Assembly (NCBI RefSeq): GCF_014356525.2
Contig: NC_052515.1
Span: 19,674,821 to 19,738,820, forward strand
Reading direction: 5' to 3'
Length of the DNA: 64,000 nucleotides
Origin: Nilaparvata lugens
Taxonomy: Eukaryota > Arthropoda > Insecta > Hemiptera > Delphacidae
Shown: one piece after another, positions 23,528 through 34,655 of the stretch
How positions within the stretch are numbered: the first letter of the stretch is position 1
Layout: each line of letters starts with the position of its first letter
Program-made: the position numbers and the translations under genes
Notes under the pieces: model-generated
What the model saw: only the letters and a program-made list of their open reading frames with translations
Databases searched by the model: none
What the model was told of the DNA's origin: nothing

Positions 23528-23794
23528 TTATTATTCTTCCCAAAGAATGGACATTGATATGTCCAAAGCTCCGCCAATTTATGTAGATGCATAACAATAT
23601 GATTATTATCTATAGTTATTATATTACAAATTGCTTTTTCATATCATATACAGTTCTATAGTTATTTTCCTAGTCTATATTATGTAAATTCATCTATAAT
23701 TTTGCTGTATTGTAAGCTATTGTATATAAGTGTATAAGCCAGTATATATTGTAATCTACATAAATAAAGTACTCAATCAATCAATCAATCAATC
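23528..23794 (+). mobile_element. Short retroelement (SINE or LINE 3' end) with (AATC)n tail, copy 1
   Basis: The ~240-base body contains AAGCTCCGCCAATTTATG and AAGCTATTGTATATAAG, and ends ATAAATAAAGTACTC followed by (AATC)5. The body recurs at 34082-34292 (plus), 35780-35855 (minus, partial) and 39040-39168 (minus, partial), so it is a dispersed family. No tRNA-like A/B box pair was recognised, so a 5'-truncated LINE 3' UTR is as likely as a SINE. It sits inside a CT array, with CT repeats abutting both ends. Confidence 0.75.
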
Positions 23795-23810
23795 TCTCTC
23801 TCTCTCTCTC

Positions 23811-23875
<65 letters not shown>

Positions 23876-23884
23876 TCTCTCTCT

Positions 23885-23951
<67 letters not shown>
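23795..23951. repeat. CT microsatellite, part 2
   Basis: Long (CT)n array between the (AATC)n-tailed short element and the LINE fragment. It begins directly after the AATC tail and ends where LINE coding sequence begins. Confidence 0.93.
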
Positions 23952-23953
<2 letters not shown>

Positions 23954-24445
23954 TGGTATCAAGTGATGCTGGTTAAGTCATTGATTTTCCCATACTTCTC
24001 CTACGGTGACATTGTGATCAATGACATGACTGTGGCCTTGTCTGAGCGACTGCAGAGGGCTCAGAACTATTGCATCCGGTTCATCTTCAATCTAAGAAGA
24101 GATGATCATATCACCCCATTTTTCCAGCAACTACATGTGCCAAAGCTCAAGCAGATGAGGGAGTATCACATTCTGATGCTGCTTCATGACCTGTTGCATC
24201 TTAAAACCCCAGGTTATTTAGCTCATAAATTTGTTTTTATTGGGGATCGTAGTGTGAGAGGTACCAGGCAGGGCTCCCAACTATTGGTTATTCCAAACCA
24301 TAGAACATCTATGTATAATAAATCATTCCATGTATCAGCTTGCCGGATCTGGAATCTGTTGCCTCCAACTGTGAAGAGTATTGGCGATCGAGCTCTGTTT
24401 GGCGCGGCAGTATTGAATTGGCTGAGATCTGGTGGCGCAGATTAG
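23952..24445 (+). pseudogene. C-terminal fragment of LINE ORF2
   Basis: An open frame to the TAG at 24445 encodes the region downstream of the reverse transcriptase fingers and palm. Landmarks are PYFSYGDIVI, ERLQRAQNYCIRFIF, FQQLHVPKLKQMREYHI and MYNKSFHVSACRIWNLLP, followed by a basic end (NWLRSGG). Such motifs are characteristic of the C-terminal domain of CR1/Jockey-group ORF2 proteins (compare VRHSFLFKALL and LPVTTRK in the LINE at 4.5 kb). The endonuclease and catalytic core are missing because of 5' truncation, so it is not a functional gene. The methionine at 23963 is not a true start. Confidence 0.85.
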
Positions 24446-24588
24446 GCTTGGGTCGGGTTCAGCTTTATTTTTATTTTTATTGTCTATTTACATTGTATCA
24501 ATCTACATGAATTTAACTCACTTTTACTTTTTATGCAACTACAAATACAAAATATTTCATCTTATACTGTTTTATGATAATTATTATA

Positions 24589-24840
24589 ATTGAAAGAATA
24601 AGACTTTGATATTGTCAATATCACTTTTATTTATTCAAAAATTAATTTATAATTCAGAACCAGGTTTCATGGTAAAACCTACCACATCTTCAGCTGAACA
24701 TGTGGTAGGTTTTACCATGAAACCTGGTTCTGAATTATAAATTAATTTTTGAATAAATAAAAGTGATATTGACAATATCAAAGTCTTATTCTTTCAATTA
24801 TGGAAAAATATCACAACATCTCATACCATACAATCAAATC
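24589..24840 (+). mobile_element. Penelope-like inverted dimer (palindrome P1) with 12-bp TSD
   Basis: Bases 24586-24687 and 24700-24801 are perfect 102-bp inverted repeats around a 12-base centre that is itself palindromic except for one C/C pair. On the right a 39-base tail (starting GGAAAAATATCAC) follows. The whole is bracketed by a 12-bp direct repeat ATAATTATTATA (24577-24588 and 24841-24852). Each arm contains a hammerhead-like fold followed by AATAAATAAAAG. One-sided tail, inverted terminal repeats and hammerheads are features of Penelope-like elements. No GIY-YIG or reverse transcriptase is present. Inserted in the 3' UTR of the LINE at 23952. Confidence 0.68.
24652..24699 (-). ncRNA. 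Hammerhead-ribozyme-like fold, P1 antisense unit
   Basis: On the minus strand, stem I pairs GUUCAG with CUGAAU (6 bp, one G-U). The core CUGAAGA is followed by one extra U. Stem II pairs GUGGUA with UACCAU around GGUUU. Then GAA, an A-C/G-U minimal stem III with loop CUG, and U at the cleavage position. The order and conserved residues match a type I hammerhead with short stem III, as described for Penelope-like elements. The extra U after the core is a deviation also present in P2. Activity is not shown. The mirror unit on the plus strand (24688-24735) has CUGAACA, a substitution in the core, and is probably dead. Confidence 0.5.
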
Positions 24841-25207
24841 ATAATTATTATACCTTGTAAAATCTTTGTTTTTAGGGTTGTTTTGTGTGCATGTGTGAAT
24901 GAGTGGCAACTTGATTAGATCTTCATTTCTGATAAGTTTTCCTATATGATTTTTCTAGTGGAATTTGAAATATTGTTTCCAATTGTATTAATAAATTAAG
25001 TTTAAAATTCTCTTTTATTATCTGTAATTGTATTTTGATTAAGAGTTTTATTTACTTATGTTAATCTTAGGTATGTAATCTTATTACATAATATGTCATC
25101 TTTTTTCCGTTTTATTATGTGAATTTTTCTTCTATTGTAAAGGGTTGTGTGGTAGAGAGGACCAGGAGTCCTAACTCCGCCCTAATAAAGGCATATAATC
25201 AATCAAT

Positions 25208-25211
<4 letters not shown>

Positions 25212-25271
<60 letters not shown>
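25212..25271. repeat. CT microsatellite, part 3
   Basis: (CT)n run directly following the (AATC)n tail of the LINE fragment; presumably the right remainder of the original CT array. Confidence 0.92.
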
Positions 25272-26725
25272 TGAAATAGACGAAGAAAATTCCGTGCTGA
25301 TTATGAGCTTATAGAGCATCAAATTATTCTCAATTTGATGTATATTTTCACTATTTCACGCATTTCCCTAAGACTGTTGCAGCAGTTTTAGTGTTGAGAG
25401 TGAAATTTTCTGTTCAGCAACAATAGATCAGTTGACAATGAAATTTGGAGGGGATGCTTGGAGCACAATTCTCGACTTTGCAGCTTTGTTGACGCTAGTT
25501 TGGAGGTGAGCATATCAGAAAACCCAACCCCTACGTCATGTGCTGAAGGAATGAGGGTGGTTTGAAATTTGCATTTTCCACATATTACTTACATGCCGTA
25601 TATCTTGGAAACAATGTGTTCTATTGACTAAATAGAATCAACTACATAAAAATGAAGCTTAATGAATTTCCTACAAGTTTTGTTTTGTAAAGGTTTTCGA
25701 TAAATTTGATACTTTTCGAGATATTTATGTTCATTTACGAAAACCCAGTTTTTCTTCCATTTCTTCGCTCTTTCAAGTCTCATAACTTTTCAACAATTGA
25801 CGAAACAGGAGTGTGCAAACTCTTACGAGGTTGTAGAGCATCAAATTATCTTTCATTTCATGTATAATTAATTCGACTATTTCACGCATTCCCATACGAC
25901 TGTTGCACCAGTTTTAGTTTTGAGTGTCTTTGTTTGGTAGGAAGTTTAGAAACACCTGTGTTTAGTCCCACAGACGTTCCAATAGGTACTCAATATGAAT
26001 GTTTTTACTGAAGCACACTGCCAATCTTGAGATTTGACTATCAAAACTAAAACTGCTGCAACAGTCGTTCTCATACATAAAAAATCTGGTGTGGTGCACT
26101 CACACAACTTTCCTTGCCGTTATGAAAATTTATCAACTGACGCTAGTGTTCCCGCGTATTTCAAGTCTACTTTTCTAAGATCTGAGCCAGCTGGTGACAG
26201 GACAAAAACGCTAGATATACACGAGATCTGCTATCTCTTCATAGTGAATGAATTAATAGAATCAACAGTTGCCAACAGTTTGCAATTGACTAATCTTATT
26301 TTCTCGAATTTCGAGCTTATTTTCAATTTTAGGTGAAAATGTTACTGAAAATTAATTGTAGAGATTTTTATGCTCAATCTTTTCCACTCTAATTTTTTTG
26401 TTTAAATTCTATCTGAAGCCTGATTAATGAGAATCTGAAACAAAACTTTGCATAGATGGTGCAGTGCTCCTCAAATTTTTACAGATATGAGACTTGTGGC
26501 AGTTGATAGAGCTTATCAATGACTTTCCTAGGTATGAATTTGATCAAAATCGTTGGAGCCGTTTTCGAAAAAATCGCGAAAAACCCTGTTTCTGACAACA
26601 TTTTCGCCATTTTAGCCGCCATCTTGAATTAAATCATTTCATCTAAAATGTTCGTGTCGGATCCTTATAGTGTAAGGACCTTAAGTTCCAAATTTCAAGT
26701 CATTCCGTTAATTAGGAGATATCGT

Positions 26726-26800
<75 letters not shown>

Positions 26801-26985
26801 GACCAATACCCAAAAACCACTTTTTCGGACTCAGGGGACCTTGAAACTTGAAACGTATAGAAATTTGGGTACCATATTTTTTTCGGAAAGCAATACTTTC
26901 CTTACCTATGGTAATAGGGCAAGGGAAGTAAAAAACTTCACTTTCAAAATCAAACCACAACAAAACTAATATATAAGCAAACAAC
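25272..26985. repeat. Dispersed repeat region with internal duplicated module
   Basis: Two diverged direct copies of a ~90-base module (AGAGCATCAAATTAT, CTATTTCACGCAT, GACTGTTGCA.CAGTTTTAG) lie at about 25310-25400 and 25837-25925. A short inverted relic lies at 26046-26075. The 26070-26120 part (CTGGTGTGGTGCACTCACAC) and the 26810-26920 part both recur, reverse-complemented, at 60230-60365 and 56025-56063, where an RTE LINE has split the copy. An internal CA microsatellite lies at 26728-26796. The transposon class is unknown and there is no coding sequence. Confidence 0.6.
26728..26796. repeat. CA microsatellite
   Basis: An uninterrupted (CA)n run of about 34 units inside the dispersed repeat. 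The His/Thr and Cys/Val open frames here are artefacts. Confidence 0.95.
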
Positions 26986-27400
26986 CGCTGTAAAACAGCC
27001 CCTCAGTAACAGGTGTGCGGTAACCATCTAAGATGGTTGTAAACAGCACACAAATTCCACTCAAGAGATTCCGTGAGGACTACAAGAGGTTGCATTTCGA
27101 GTGTGTTTACACGGTAACCCCAGTCTCAAGGTGGATGTGGGGTCGTTGTGAAGGTGAGTGATAGACCATTAAATGATGGGAGAAATGGTGTAGATTGAGA
27201 GGGAGAATTTTGAAGAGGGGGAGGGAAATGTGGGGATGTGGAGTGGAAAAGCGGAGAGGGGGAAATTATAGAAATGGAGGGAAAACTAGCGGAGATTTTG
27301 TGCTATGAAATAATCATGGTGACCGGTTGATGGAGCTCCTGATAGGCGGAGAGTTGGTTTTTGGAGGAAGAGGTTGGGGGGAAAATTGAATCTCCCCATC
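26986..27400. other. No recognised feature
   Basis: Contains a small perfect inverted repeat (AACCATCT/AGATGGTT at about 27021-27037) and a G/A-rich stretch at 27170-27300. Nothing is assignable. Confidence 0.4.
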
Positions 27401-27489
27401 GTGAGACTCACTTCCTACTGTCAGTATTGGTTGAATGGGAGCCGTTGGTGTCATTCATGAGAAATGCTGACATTATGAAGAGAACCACC
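27401..27489 (+). repeat. Short dispersed hairpin, copy D
   Basis: Left arm GTGAGACTCACTTCCTACTG plus TCAGTATT, right arm AATGCTGACATTATGAAG. The loop GGTTGAATGGGAGCCGTTGG is among the best matches to the family loop. Forward orientation. Confidence 0.83.
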
Positions 27490-30446
27490 CTGGTGTGTTG
27501 CACCTTGGAATAGGGTTAGGCAGTTTCCCATAGCGGAATGAATTTTAGAGTTACTTCTACTTCATTTGTATGCAAACAAGCTTAGCCGACTTTCTAACGT
27601 TTACTACCTCTGTCTCTGAACCTATTCTGTCCAAGGTATACAGGTCATGACACGCGTGTTCCTTATGGAACGGCCATTATGTGGGGTCTTTATGGCGGTA
27701 CATTTGGAAAATTAAATCTGCTCATTATGCTTTTTAAAAACAATATTCTGATTCAGATAATATGCAAATTCAGGTTTTCGATTTTTTAATAATGGAATTT
27801 CAATAATAAATGGTTCAATAATTCATTTCTTTATTGAATAGACTTAAATTTTATAGACTTTTTATTGAATTGAATATACTTCTTTTTAATTAAATAGACT
27901 TTCATTTCTTTATTAATTATTTTTTTTCTTATTCTTGTAACTTGTTATGATTCATAAGGCATTGGCACAAAAGGCAAACCTCAAAAAGAGTTTGAAGTTC
28001 CCAATATAAAAATCAACAATTCAGTAATGTTCCTAGTTGGAATCTGAATATAATTATTATGTGAGAAGAATTTATTTCACAATTTAATGCCAAGCAATAT
28101 TCTTTGAGCAATATAACAAAATAGCACATAATTTAGTTCAATCTATAATGATAACAGCTGATGAATTTGAAAATATTCTTGAACTAGAACCCCATAAAAT
28201 GTCGATTCTCCAATGCATCACGGGATTGTGTCATGACCTGTATTTATAGACCTTGATTCTGTCTCTTTCTTGAATTGGAGTGATTATATTGTGTATTCCA
28301 TTCATCCATTCATAGATACAATCTCATTCGTAAATCTCTTTGAATTATTGGGAAAGGATCAACAGGCTTAAATCCCAAAACTGTTCCTTCAAAATTTTTT
28401 ATAGAAATAGAAATATTGGAGTAGAGTTGTCATTATACTCATTGATATACATTATGTATCATCCCTCACTCGTCAATATGAATAGCAATCTGGAATGATA
28501 AATGCATAAATGCATTAGTAAGTACCTAATGTACGATAATTACGATTCAAATTTTCGAACTGTTTTGTTACTCGTCGTCAGCAAACACATCAATAAGGCT
28601 CTGCTGGTAACCCCAATTTGTTTTAAAAGATTTAAATATTTAAATCATTATGCATTTTTCGTACTTCTACACACTGTATTGTTCTTGTGTATGATTTTGA
28701 GGCAATAAAATTTGATTTGATTTTTGATTTAGAGTTTATCGTATAGTACAAAGTGTATAACAGAGAACTTGTAGTGTGAATTGTGTATACAATGATGATC
28801 GTTATGATATTAGTGGAATAGGTAGGACTGCTGGGTTGCCGAGTCACCAATTTCCTATGTTTAAATATTATGTTACTGTAGTTCATTATATTTCGAATCT
28901 CTTTATAGGAACAATAACTTGGCTACGCTGCCGAGTTGTAGGGAAATTAATAAATGCTTTTCATCTAAAGACAGACCTGGTTAGGAACCACAATGTTTAT
29001 CAGGTGCTGATTTCTTAACACAAATCTGATACATTGAACAGCGCACAGAATTGCCTCACTGGTGCTATGATGTGACTTTTTTAATTTCTTTTTGTATATG
29101 TCATGGAAATGTCAAATAAATTTTACAATCAATTTATATTGTTAAGTATGAGATAGAAGCAATATTGAAGTAGTGTTGACTTTCATTTTGTTGTATTCTG
29201 ATGTTTGTATTCTATAGAAATGCATGTTATTGATAGATCTTCAATTTCAATTCATAGATCTTCAATGTGAAGATAGATCTTCAATAGATGTGACATATCT
29301 ATTGGCAGATATGACGATGTGCATGGATAAGAATTCTCACATCTCGAAAATAGCTCCATGGTGGTGACGTTTGGCGGGAAAATTTACGAATTTTATCATT
29401 GCATGTGAAGAAAGAGAGCTTTCAGGGTCAAATGTTTGGTAAAATGAAAATCAGAGAACTCTTTGTTAAATGGAAGTAATAATAGATCATTGTTTTTGGA
29501 GAGTTTTTGTAAGGATCCTGTATTTATGGGTTTGACAATAATTATTGGTTGATTGCCTCTTTGTTGATTTGAAGTTTTTCAACTCTTGATTATTGAGTAG
29601 TAACTGTATGTTATTGAGTGATAACTGTTTGGGTTAAGCTACCAAAATATCAAAGATCGAGTATCTATTAGGCTTCCACACTGTTGAAAAATTATAAAAA
29701 ATCATAAATCGTATGAACCAGTGTTAATTGATCATCTCTAATCGTTTGAACATTTCTCAATGTGCTAATCCATGATTGATGTTCTGGCTTGGTACACGAA
29801 CCAGCATCACAAATTCACAATTTTTCATAGATGACACTCAAGCATAGGACTATCGAGTTGAACGTTTTCTCATATCGAGTATAGTTTCTGAAGTAGTGTG
29901 AGCTGAATTAAATTACGACACTTAAATTAATGTAGAAGCGTAAAATATGCGAATTGACAATATAACTTTACTTGGGATATTGATTTCGAAACTTTTAAAT
30001 ACAAGTATGGATTTTAGTTTTCCCAAGTTTAATTTTCCTAAACTTTCAATGCACGTATATTTTAGTAAAAAATTCAATTCTAAATTCTCAAACTCAAGCT
30101 GTTCTAGATTTTCTTTTTAAATCTGACTCATTTGCTTTGATGTAGTTTCATTAATTTCATTTTTCACCTTAATATTATTATTTCCAAGAAGTTCCATTTG
30201 TTTTTTATGCTTCCCATTTTAGTTGAAGTAACTTACATAAGAGTGGAATAATGAAAATTAACATGAATATTTCTAGCATAGTCTCTTTTAGAGCTTGAAG
30301 GTTATAATAATAGTGCTCTCCATAAATTTTGAGAAGGTAATAAACTTATTATTTGAAATATACTTGTCTCCCTTGACATTGAATTGCTTGATTAATTAGT
30401 GGAATCGAGCAGTCAATCATTTAGACTGCAGTTTCAGACTACTATA
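27490..30446. other. ~3 kb without recognised genes
   Basis: AT-rich sequence. Near 28690-28730 GAGGCAATAAAATTTGATTTG, and near 29095-29130 ATGGAAATGTCAAATAAATT, look like LINE 3' tails without accompanying coding sequence. 29240-29310 contains a small local repeat of AGATCTTCAAT words. No open frame with a known motif was seen. Confidence 0.45.
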
Positions 30447-30597
30447 TGCCGGTTGCACAAAAGCCGGTTAAATTTCAATCGTGATTAATTCCAAGAGAAC
30501 TAAACAGAGAAGCCATCGTTTTAAAGAAGCCTTCTCTGATTGGCTCTTGTGAAATTGATCACGATTAAAATTTAACTGGATTTTGTGCAACTGGGCC
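30447..30597. mobile_element. Fold-back MITE, 151 bp, TA target-site duplication
   Basis: The halves are long imperfect inverted repeats. The left half starts TGCCGGTTGCACAAAAGCCG, and the right half reverse-complemented starts GGCCCAGTTGCACAAAATCC. Both continue into TTAAATTT.AATCGTGAT and then GAGAACTAAACAGAGAAG versus GAGCCAATCAGAGAAGG. Flanking TA on both sides fits Tc1/mariner-type insertion. The loop is only about 17 bases. The same kind of MITE is, from memory, widespread in arthropods. Confidence 0.8.
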
Positions 30598-30599
30598 TA

Positions 30600-32855
30600 A
30601 TTGTGATAAGAGTGAAAATTCACATTGATTGAGTTTGAAAGCAAGTTAAATCCACCCTATCCATTCAACAATATGATATATCCTCTGAATGAGGTCAGTC
30701 GAGCAAGTTGCAGAATTGTTTAATGGGTTAAGCACACAATTCCAGTGTAGATTTCAAGCCAGAGAGAAATAATAAAGGAGCCAGGAGTCCAGCGGGCAGC
30801 TTACAATTACCAGCCACGCTAATTTCCAGGGGACATTAATTCAATTGAGAGGGAACCACAACACACCAAACGGTTTTGTATGGAAGCACTTGTGCGCATG
30901 CGCAAGATAGGACACAAATCAAGAGTTGAGATGGAGGTTTAATTCAAGAGACTAGGGAAGAGAAAGAGAGAGTGTGAGTGAGAAAGTTTGTCAGTGAGAG
31001 ATAGTGAGAGAGAAAGAGAGAGAGGGAATGATTGAAAGACCGACGTGAGATGAAAAGACAGTTGAAATGAGAAGAAATAGTGTGAGATCCGCCGGGATAG
31101 CGATTTCAAAAAAAGACAGTGAGTGAGTGAAGGTGAAACAGAGAGAGGAAAAGTAAAGATTGAGAGAGTGAGTGAGTAGTGATGAGGGGACACCAAATGA
31201 GATTCTCTGAAATAGAGATTCAAATAGAAGAGAGAGAGAGAGAGTATGTGTGAGAGTGGCAGAGAGAAAGAGTGATGAGACTGAAATAGAGGATGAATAA
31301 AATAGTGAGAGAGAATGTCGGAGAGTGTGAGAGTTGGAATGATTGAGAGCAGAGCATCTCTAGTGGGGCGTAGCCGTGTTATTATTTACTGCCTACCCTC
31401 ATGTGACAAGAACTGAACACTCATGTGAGTGTGTGAGTGAATGAATGAGTATGTGAATGAGCATGTGTTGGTGTACACCAGACTGCATTTGTATTTATAA
31501 TATGTGTCATGTGTACTTCGTTTTGTTTGTGTAGGTGTGTATCTAGTGTGTGTGGGTAGATACTCATTTATCCTTGTGTTTAGTATTTGTTATTATCTTT
31601 ATCTTAGTTAGTGATTTGCGAACTTATGTATAATGTATGAGGTATAATTTTTTGCGCATCTTCTCTATATTAACTATTTTATTCTATTCCATATGTTTTG
31701 TGGGTGTGCGTATGAGTACCTATGTGCCTACTTCTAGAGCAAATGAGTATTTCTGTAGTACATATTTGATCTTCACATTTCCCATTTTGATAAGTTTTAT
31801 TGTGTCAATTATGTGTATTTTCCGTGTATACGTGGATATTTACAAATCTTTGTTATATTCGTATAGAGATACTTTGTCAGAGATACGTATCAGTATGTTT
31901 ATTCTGAAGTTTAGTATGTTTGGGTTGTATGCTAAATATGTACAGTCTTTTTAGGAGAGAATATGAGTATTATTGTGCGCAATATATTATGAATTGTATA
32001 CTCTGAATCAGCCTATTCATATGTAGTAAATTTATAATTTTATGGAAGAGTATTATCAAATTAAGTTAGATAGGGCTGTATAGAGCTACATGAATGGTCA
32101 ATATTACAGAGAATCAATAGTGCAATATTATATTTTATATCTAAAACTACTAGTTTAATCACCAGAATTAGTCGTGTTTGATATATAATTTATTATTATT
32201 ATTATTAGCGTATGGCTTTGAATGGTGGGGAGACCCAAGGGTAGTTCCTCCTCGCCGTATATAGTCCAAAGTTCCCTAATGCGAAACCGGACACTAAGGT
32301 TATATATAATATATTGAAGGTACCAATGATGTTATGTAATTGAGTTTATCTATCAAACGGGATAATTTGTTAATGTTCAAAAATATATTATTTCTTATGA
32401 GTTTGTGTTTTCGTGTGACCTTGCTAGTATGCGATCTATGTGTAACCATTTTATTTTGTGTATTATAGACTAGTATGATCCATGTATGAAGAGTACTTGT
32501 ATATAAAACACTTGCAATATGTAAAAGTGAAAACCAGAGTGTGAGTACGTATTTCGTAAGTGTACTCTCTGGTGCACTCTCTTAGATATAAATATAGAAT
32601 ATATCCACATAAATATAATATACTCATATGTATATGGGCAATATTGTTGTATATAATCTGCTTCGGCTGCATTGCTGGTTTTCGAGTGCAATTTGAGAGA
32701 TCTCAGATTCACTCTCAACAAAATTTATAGCGTAATTACTATATTAAACATCCAGCGTAAGATGCGTGCTTCATCTTGTCCCAAGGAAACCTGCTCTTGA
32801 TTTATGATTGCAGGAACAATGTGGAAGTTGGTTTGAAGTGGATATGTGGAGGAAC
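30600..32855. other. No genes; purine-rich and GT-rich tracts
   Basis: 30939-31350 is strongly purine-rich (GAGAGAG, GTGAGTGAG), and 31420-31560 is rich in GTGTGTG/GTGAGTG words. The remaining sequence is AT-rich. The open frame at 31637-31954 is a hydrophobic, low-complexity translation with no recognisable domain. Confidence 0.5.
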
Positions 32856-32944
32856 TAGTGATATTCACATTAAAGTGTCACCATTGGTCGAATGGGAAGA
32901 AAATATTCATCTTATATGGGAATGCTGACAATTTGGAGTCACTA
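32856..32944 (+). repeat. Short dispersed hairpin, copy E
   Basis: CTAGTGATATTCACATTAAA on the left pairs with AATTTGGAGTCACTAG on the right. The inner arms are GTGTCACCATTGG and AATGCTGAC, and the loop TCGAATGGGAAGAAAATATT matches the family. The outermost CTAGTGA/TCACTAG is a perfect palindromic end, also seen in copy F as CCTAGAGTGATA/TATCACTATAGG. Confidence 0.8.
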
Positions 32945-33879
32945 GGATATGAGGTCCAGATATAAACAAATGTAATGTAAAATGGGTGTGTCGAAATTTC
33001 TCATTGATATCATTCTAACATCTTATCATCCAAACTTAAATTATTACATGTTTATTGTGTAGTGGGACAGATATAGATAGATTTTTATCAATGAAGAATA
33101 AGATTTTCTCATGAAATTCATTGAATTTTACTACAAATTCTATATTGGAATTCAATAATGATGTAAGTTTTAAATTTTGATAATAAATTAAGACTGTTGT
33201 AAAAAAATGTGTTTGAATTATTATTCAGTGAAGTAATATTAATTTCATCATTATGCTTACTATTATTCCGTGATGAGATAAAATACAAGAGAAGGTAAAT
33301 TTTCTTCTGATATTCTTGTTTTTTCTGTTCACAGGTAACTTAGTGTGATTCTTAACTTGGTCTCTCCAATCAATATTCTAGTAAGTACTATTCAATGCCT
33401 ATCACTATTGATTTTCAATTATTTAGAATTGTCAGAACTTGAAAATTAAAGGGAATTTATCAATTTTTCCAACACAATTTTCCGATTGGAATAAACATGA
33501 TAGAACGAGCAATGAAACGTTTTGCGTTCCAACAGATTATTCCATCAATGTTTACACTTTCTCAATTTTGAACTTTCATTAATAGGGATGTCTTCTTTCT
33601 CCTCTGTGTATGATAGAATCGTACAATAACCTTTGTTTATTCACGGGGACCTCTTTCTCGCTCTCTTTCTCATTGTCTCTCACTTTCTCTCTTTCTCTAG
33701 TACTCTTCATCATTACCTGTTTCTTCTTTCATCATAAATAATTCTTCTCACTTTTTTATTGCTATTATTCTACATTAGTTTGTCACAATAATGTTCTTCC
33801 TTCTTCCTCCTCAATGTTCTTCCTTCCTCCTCCTTCTTGTTCCTCCATCATAAATATCTTCATGTTTCTCAATTGTATT
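32945..33879. other. No recognised feature
   Basis: AT-rich; pyrimidine-rich (CTTTCTC, TTCCTCC) at 33650-33850. No coding motif was seen. Confidence 0.4.
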
Positions 33880-34081
33880 GAAGTTATACTTTTTTGTCTT
33901 ACTTTTATAGTTTTTCAATAACTTGTAACTCAGTTTACTTATTATTACTTCTTTTGTAAATTGAGAATAATATTTTCAATTTATTTCCATTTTGTAATTT
34001 CGCAATGTATACTTTTAATGTTCATGCATGTAATAGGTTTTTCAAGACCTGGCATGTGATAAATAAATCAATCTCTCTCTT
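33880..34081 (+). mobile_element. Probable LINE 3' UTR end
   Basis: AT-rich, non-coding, ending GATAAATAAATCAATC directly followed by TCTCTCTT. The end organisation (AATAAA-like, AATC, then CT) repeats that of the two elements at 23.5-25.2 kb. The left boundary is not visible. Confidence 0.4.
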
Positions 34082-34292
34082 ATAAAAGCTCCGTCAATTT
34101 ATGCAGTTATATTATCTTGAAGGAATTTCTAAAAAAATGACATTTTTTCCTATCATGTACAATTCGAAAATTATTATTTCAGTTTATATTCTGTATATTC
34201 ATCTAGAACTATATTCTAAGCTATAAATAATATGAGTGTATAAGCCAGTCTATATTGTGATCTGCATAAATAGAGCACTCAATCAATCAATC
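34082..34292 (+). mobile_element. Short retroelement with (AATC)n tail, copy 2
   Basis: Aligns over its length with 23550-23794: AAGCTCCGTCAATTTATGCA at the start, TAAGCTATAAATAATATGAG and GTGTATAAGCCAGT in the middle, and GAGCACTC then (AATC)3 at the end. Somewhat diverged. It abuts the preceding retroelement tail at a short CT run. Confidence 0.72.
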
Positions 34293-34552
34293 TCTGATTT
34301 TCTGTCTTGACTTCCTCCTCTTATTTTGATTCCCTTCCACTACACTATATCTTCATTTTTCTCTCGCTCGTTTCTTTGTGTGATGGCATGATACGTTAAA
34401 CCTCTTTGTCAAATCCTAAGCAAATATGCGTAGTGATACGGACACCTAGTTTGATGAAAAACTTGGGTTTGACACGTCTCCATGCAACACACTGTTCTCA
34501 TGTGTGGATATGTTTTGTCGAGTAAAGTTTCCTTTTTCCGAACATGAAATTC
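34293..34552. other. No recognised feature
   Basis: Pyrimidine-rich at first, then mixed sequence. Nothing assignable. Confidence 0.4.
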
Positions 34553-34655
34553 TCCTAGAGTGATATTCACTTCTTAGTGTCAGCATTGTTTGTATTGGGA
34601 ACATTGATGGTGCATGTTGAGGGATGCTGACAGTTCAAAGTAAATATCACTATAG
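34553..34655 (+). repeat. Short dispersed hairpin, copy F
   Basis: This is the longest and best-paired copy. The left arm runs from CCTAGAGTGATATTCACTTC through GTGTCAGCATT. The right arm runs from GGATGCTGACAG through AAATATCACTATAGG. The loop GTTTGTATTGGGAACATTGA matches the family. Confidence 0.85.

Larger units (their letters stand above)
23952..25212 (+). mobile_element. 5'-truncated LINE with (AATC)n tail inserted in a CT array
   Basis: It starts abruptly after the CT repeat with the C-terminal part of an ORF2. A long 3' UTR follows, ending CCTAATAAAGGCATATAATC and (AATC)n at about 25196-25212. CT repeat resumes immediately afterwards. The 3' UTR is interrupted by a palindromic insertion (24589-24840) flanked by a 12-bp duplication. 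Truncation at the 5' end is normal for LINE integration. CT on both sides makes a target duplication of pure CT likely but unprovable by eye. Confidence 0.78.

Noticed and set aside
23528..23794. tRNA-derived SINE
   Set aside because: No A-box/B-box pair or tRNA-like fold recognised; kept only as a short retroelement with an AATC tail.
23263..23966. Arg/Glu- and Leu/Ser-rich open frames over CT arrays
   Set aside because: Microsatellite translations in several frames.
27021..27037. Small perfect palindrome AACCATCT-A-AGATGGTT
   Set aside because: 8-bp arms are expected by chance in 64 kb and nothing nearby gives it context.
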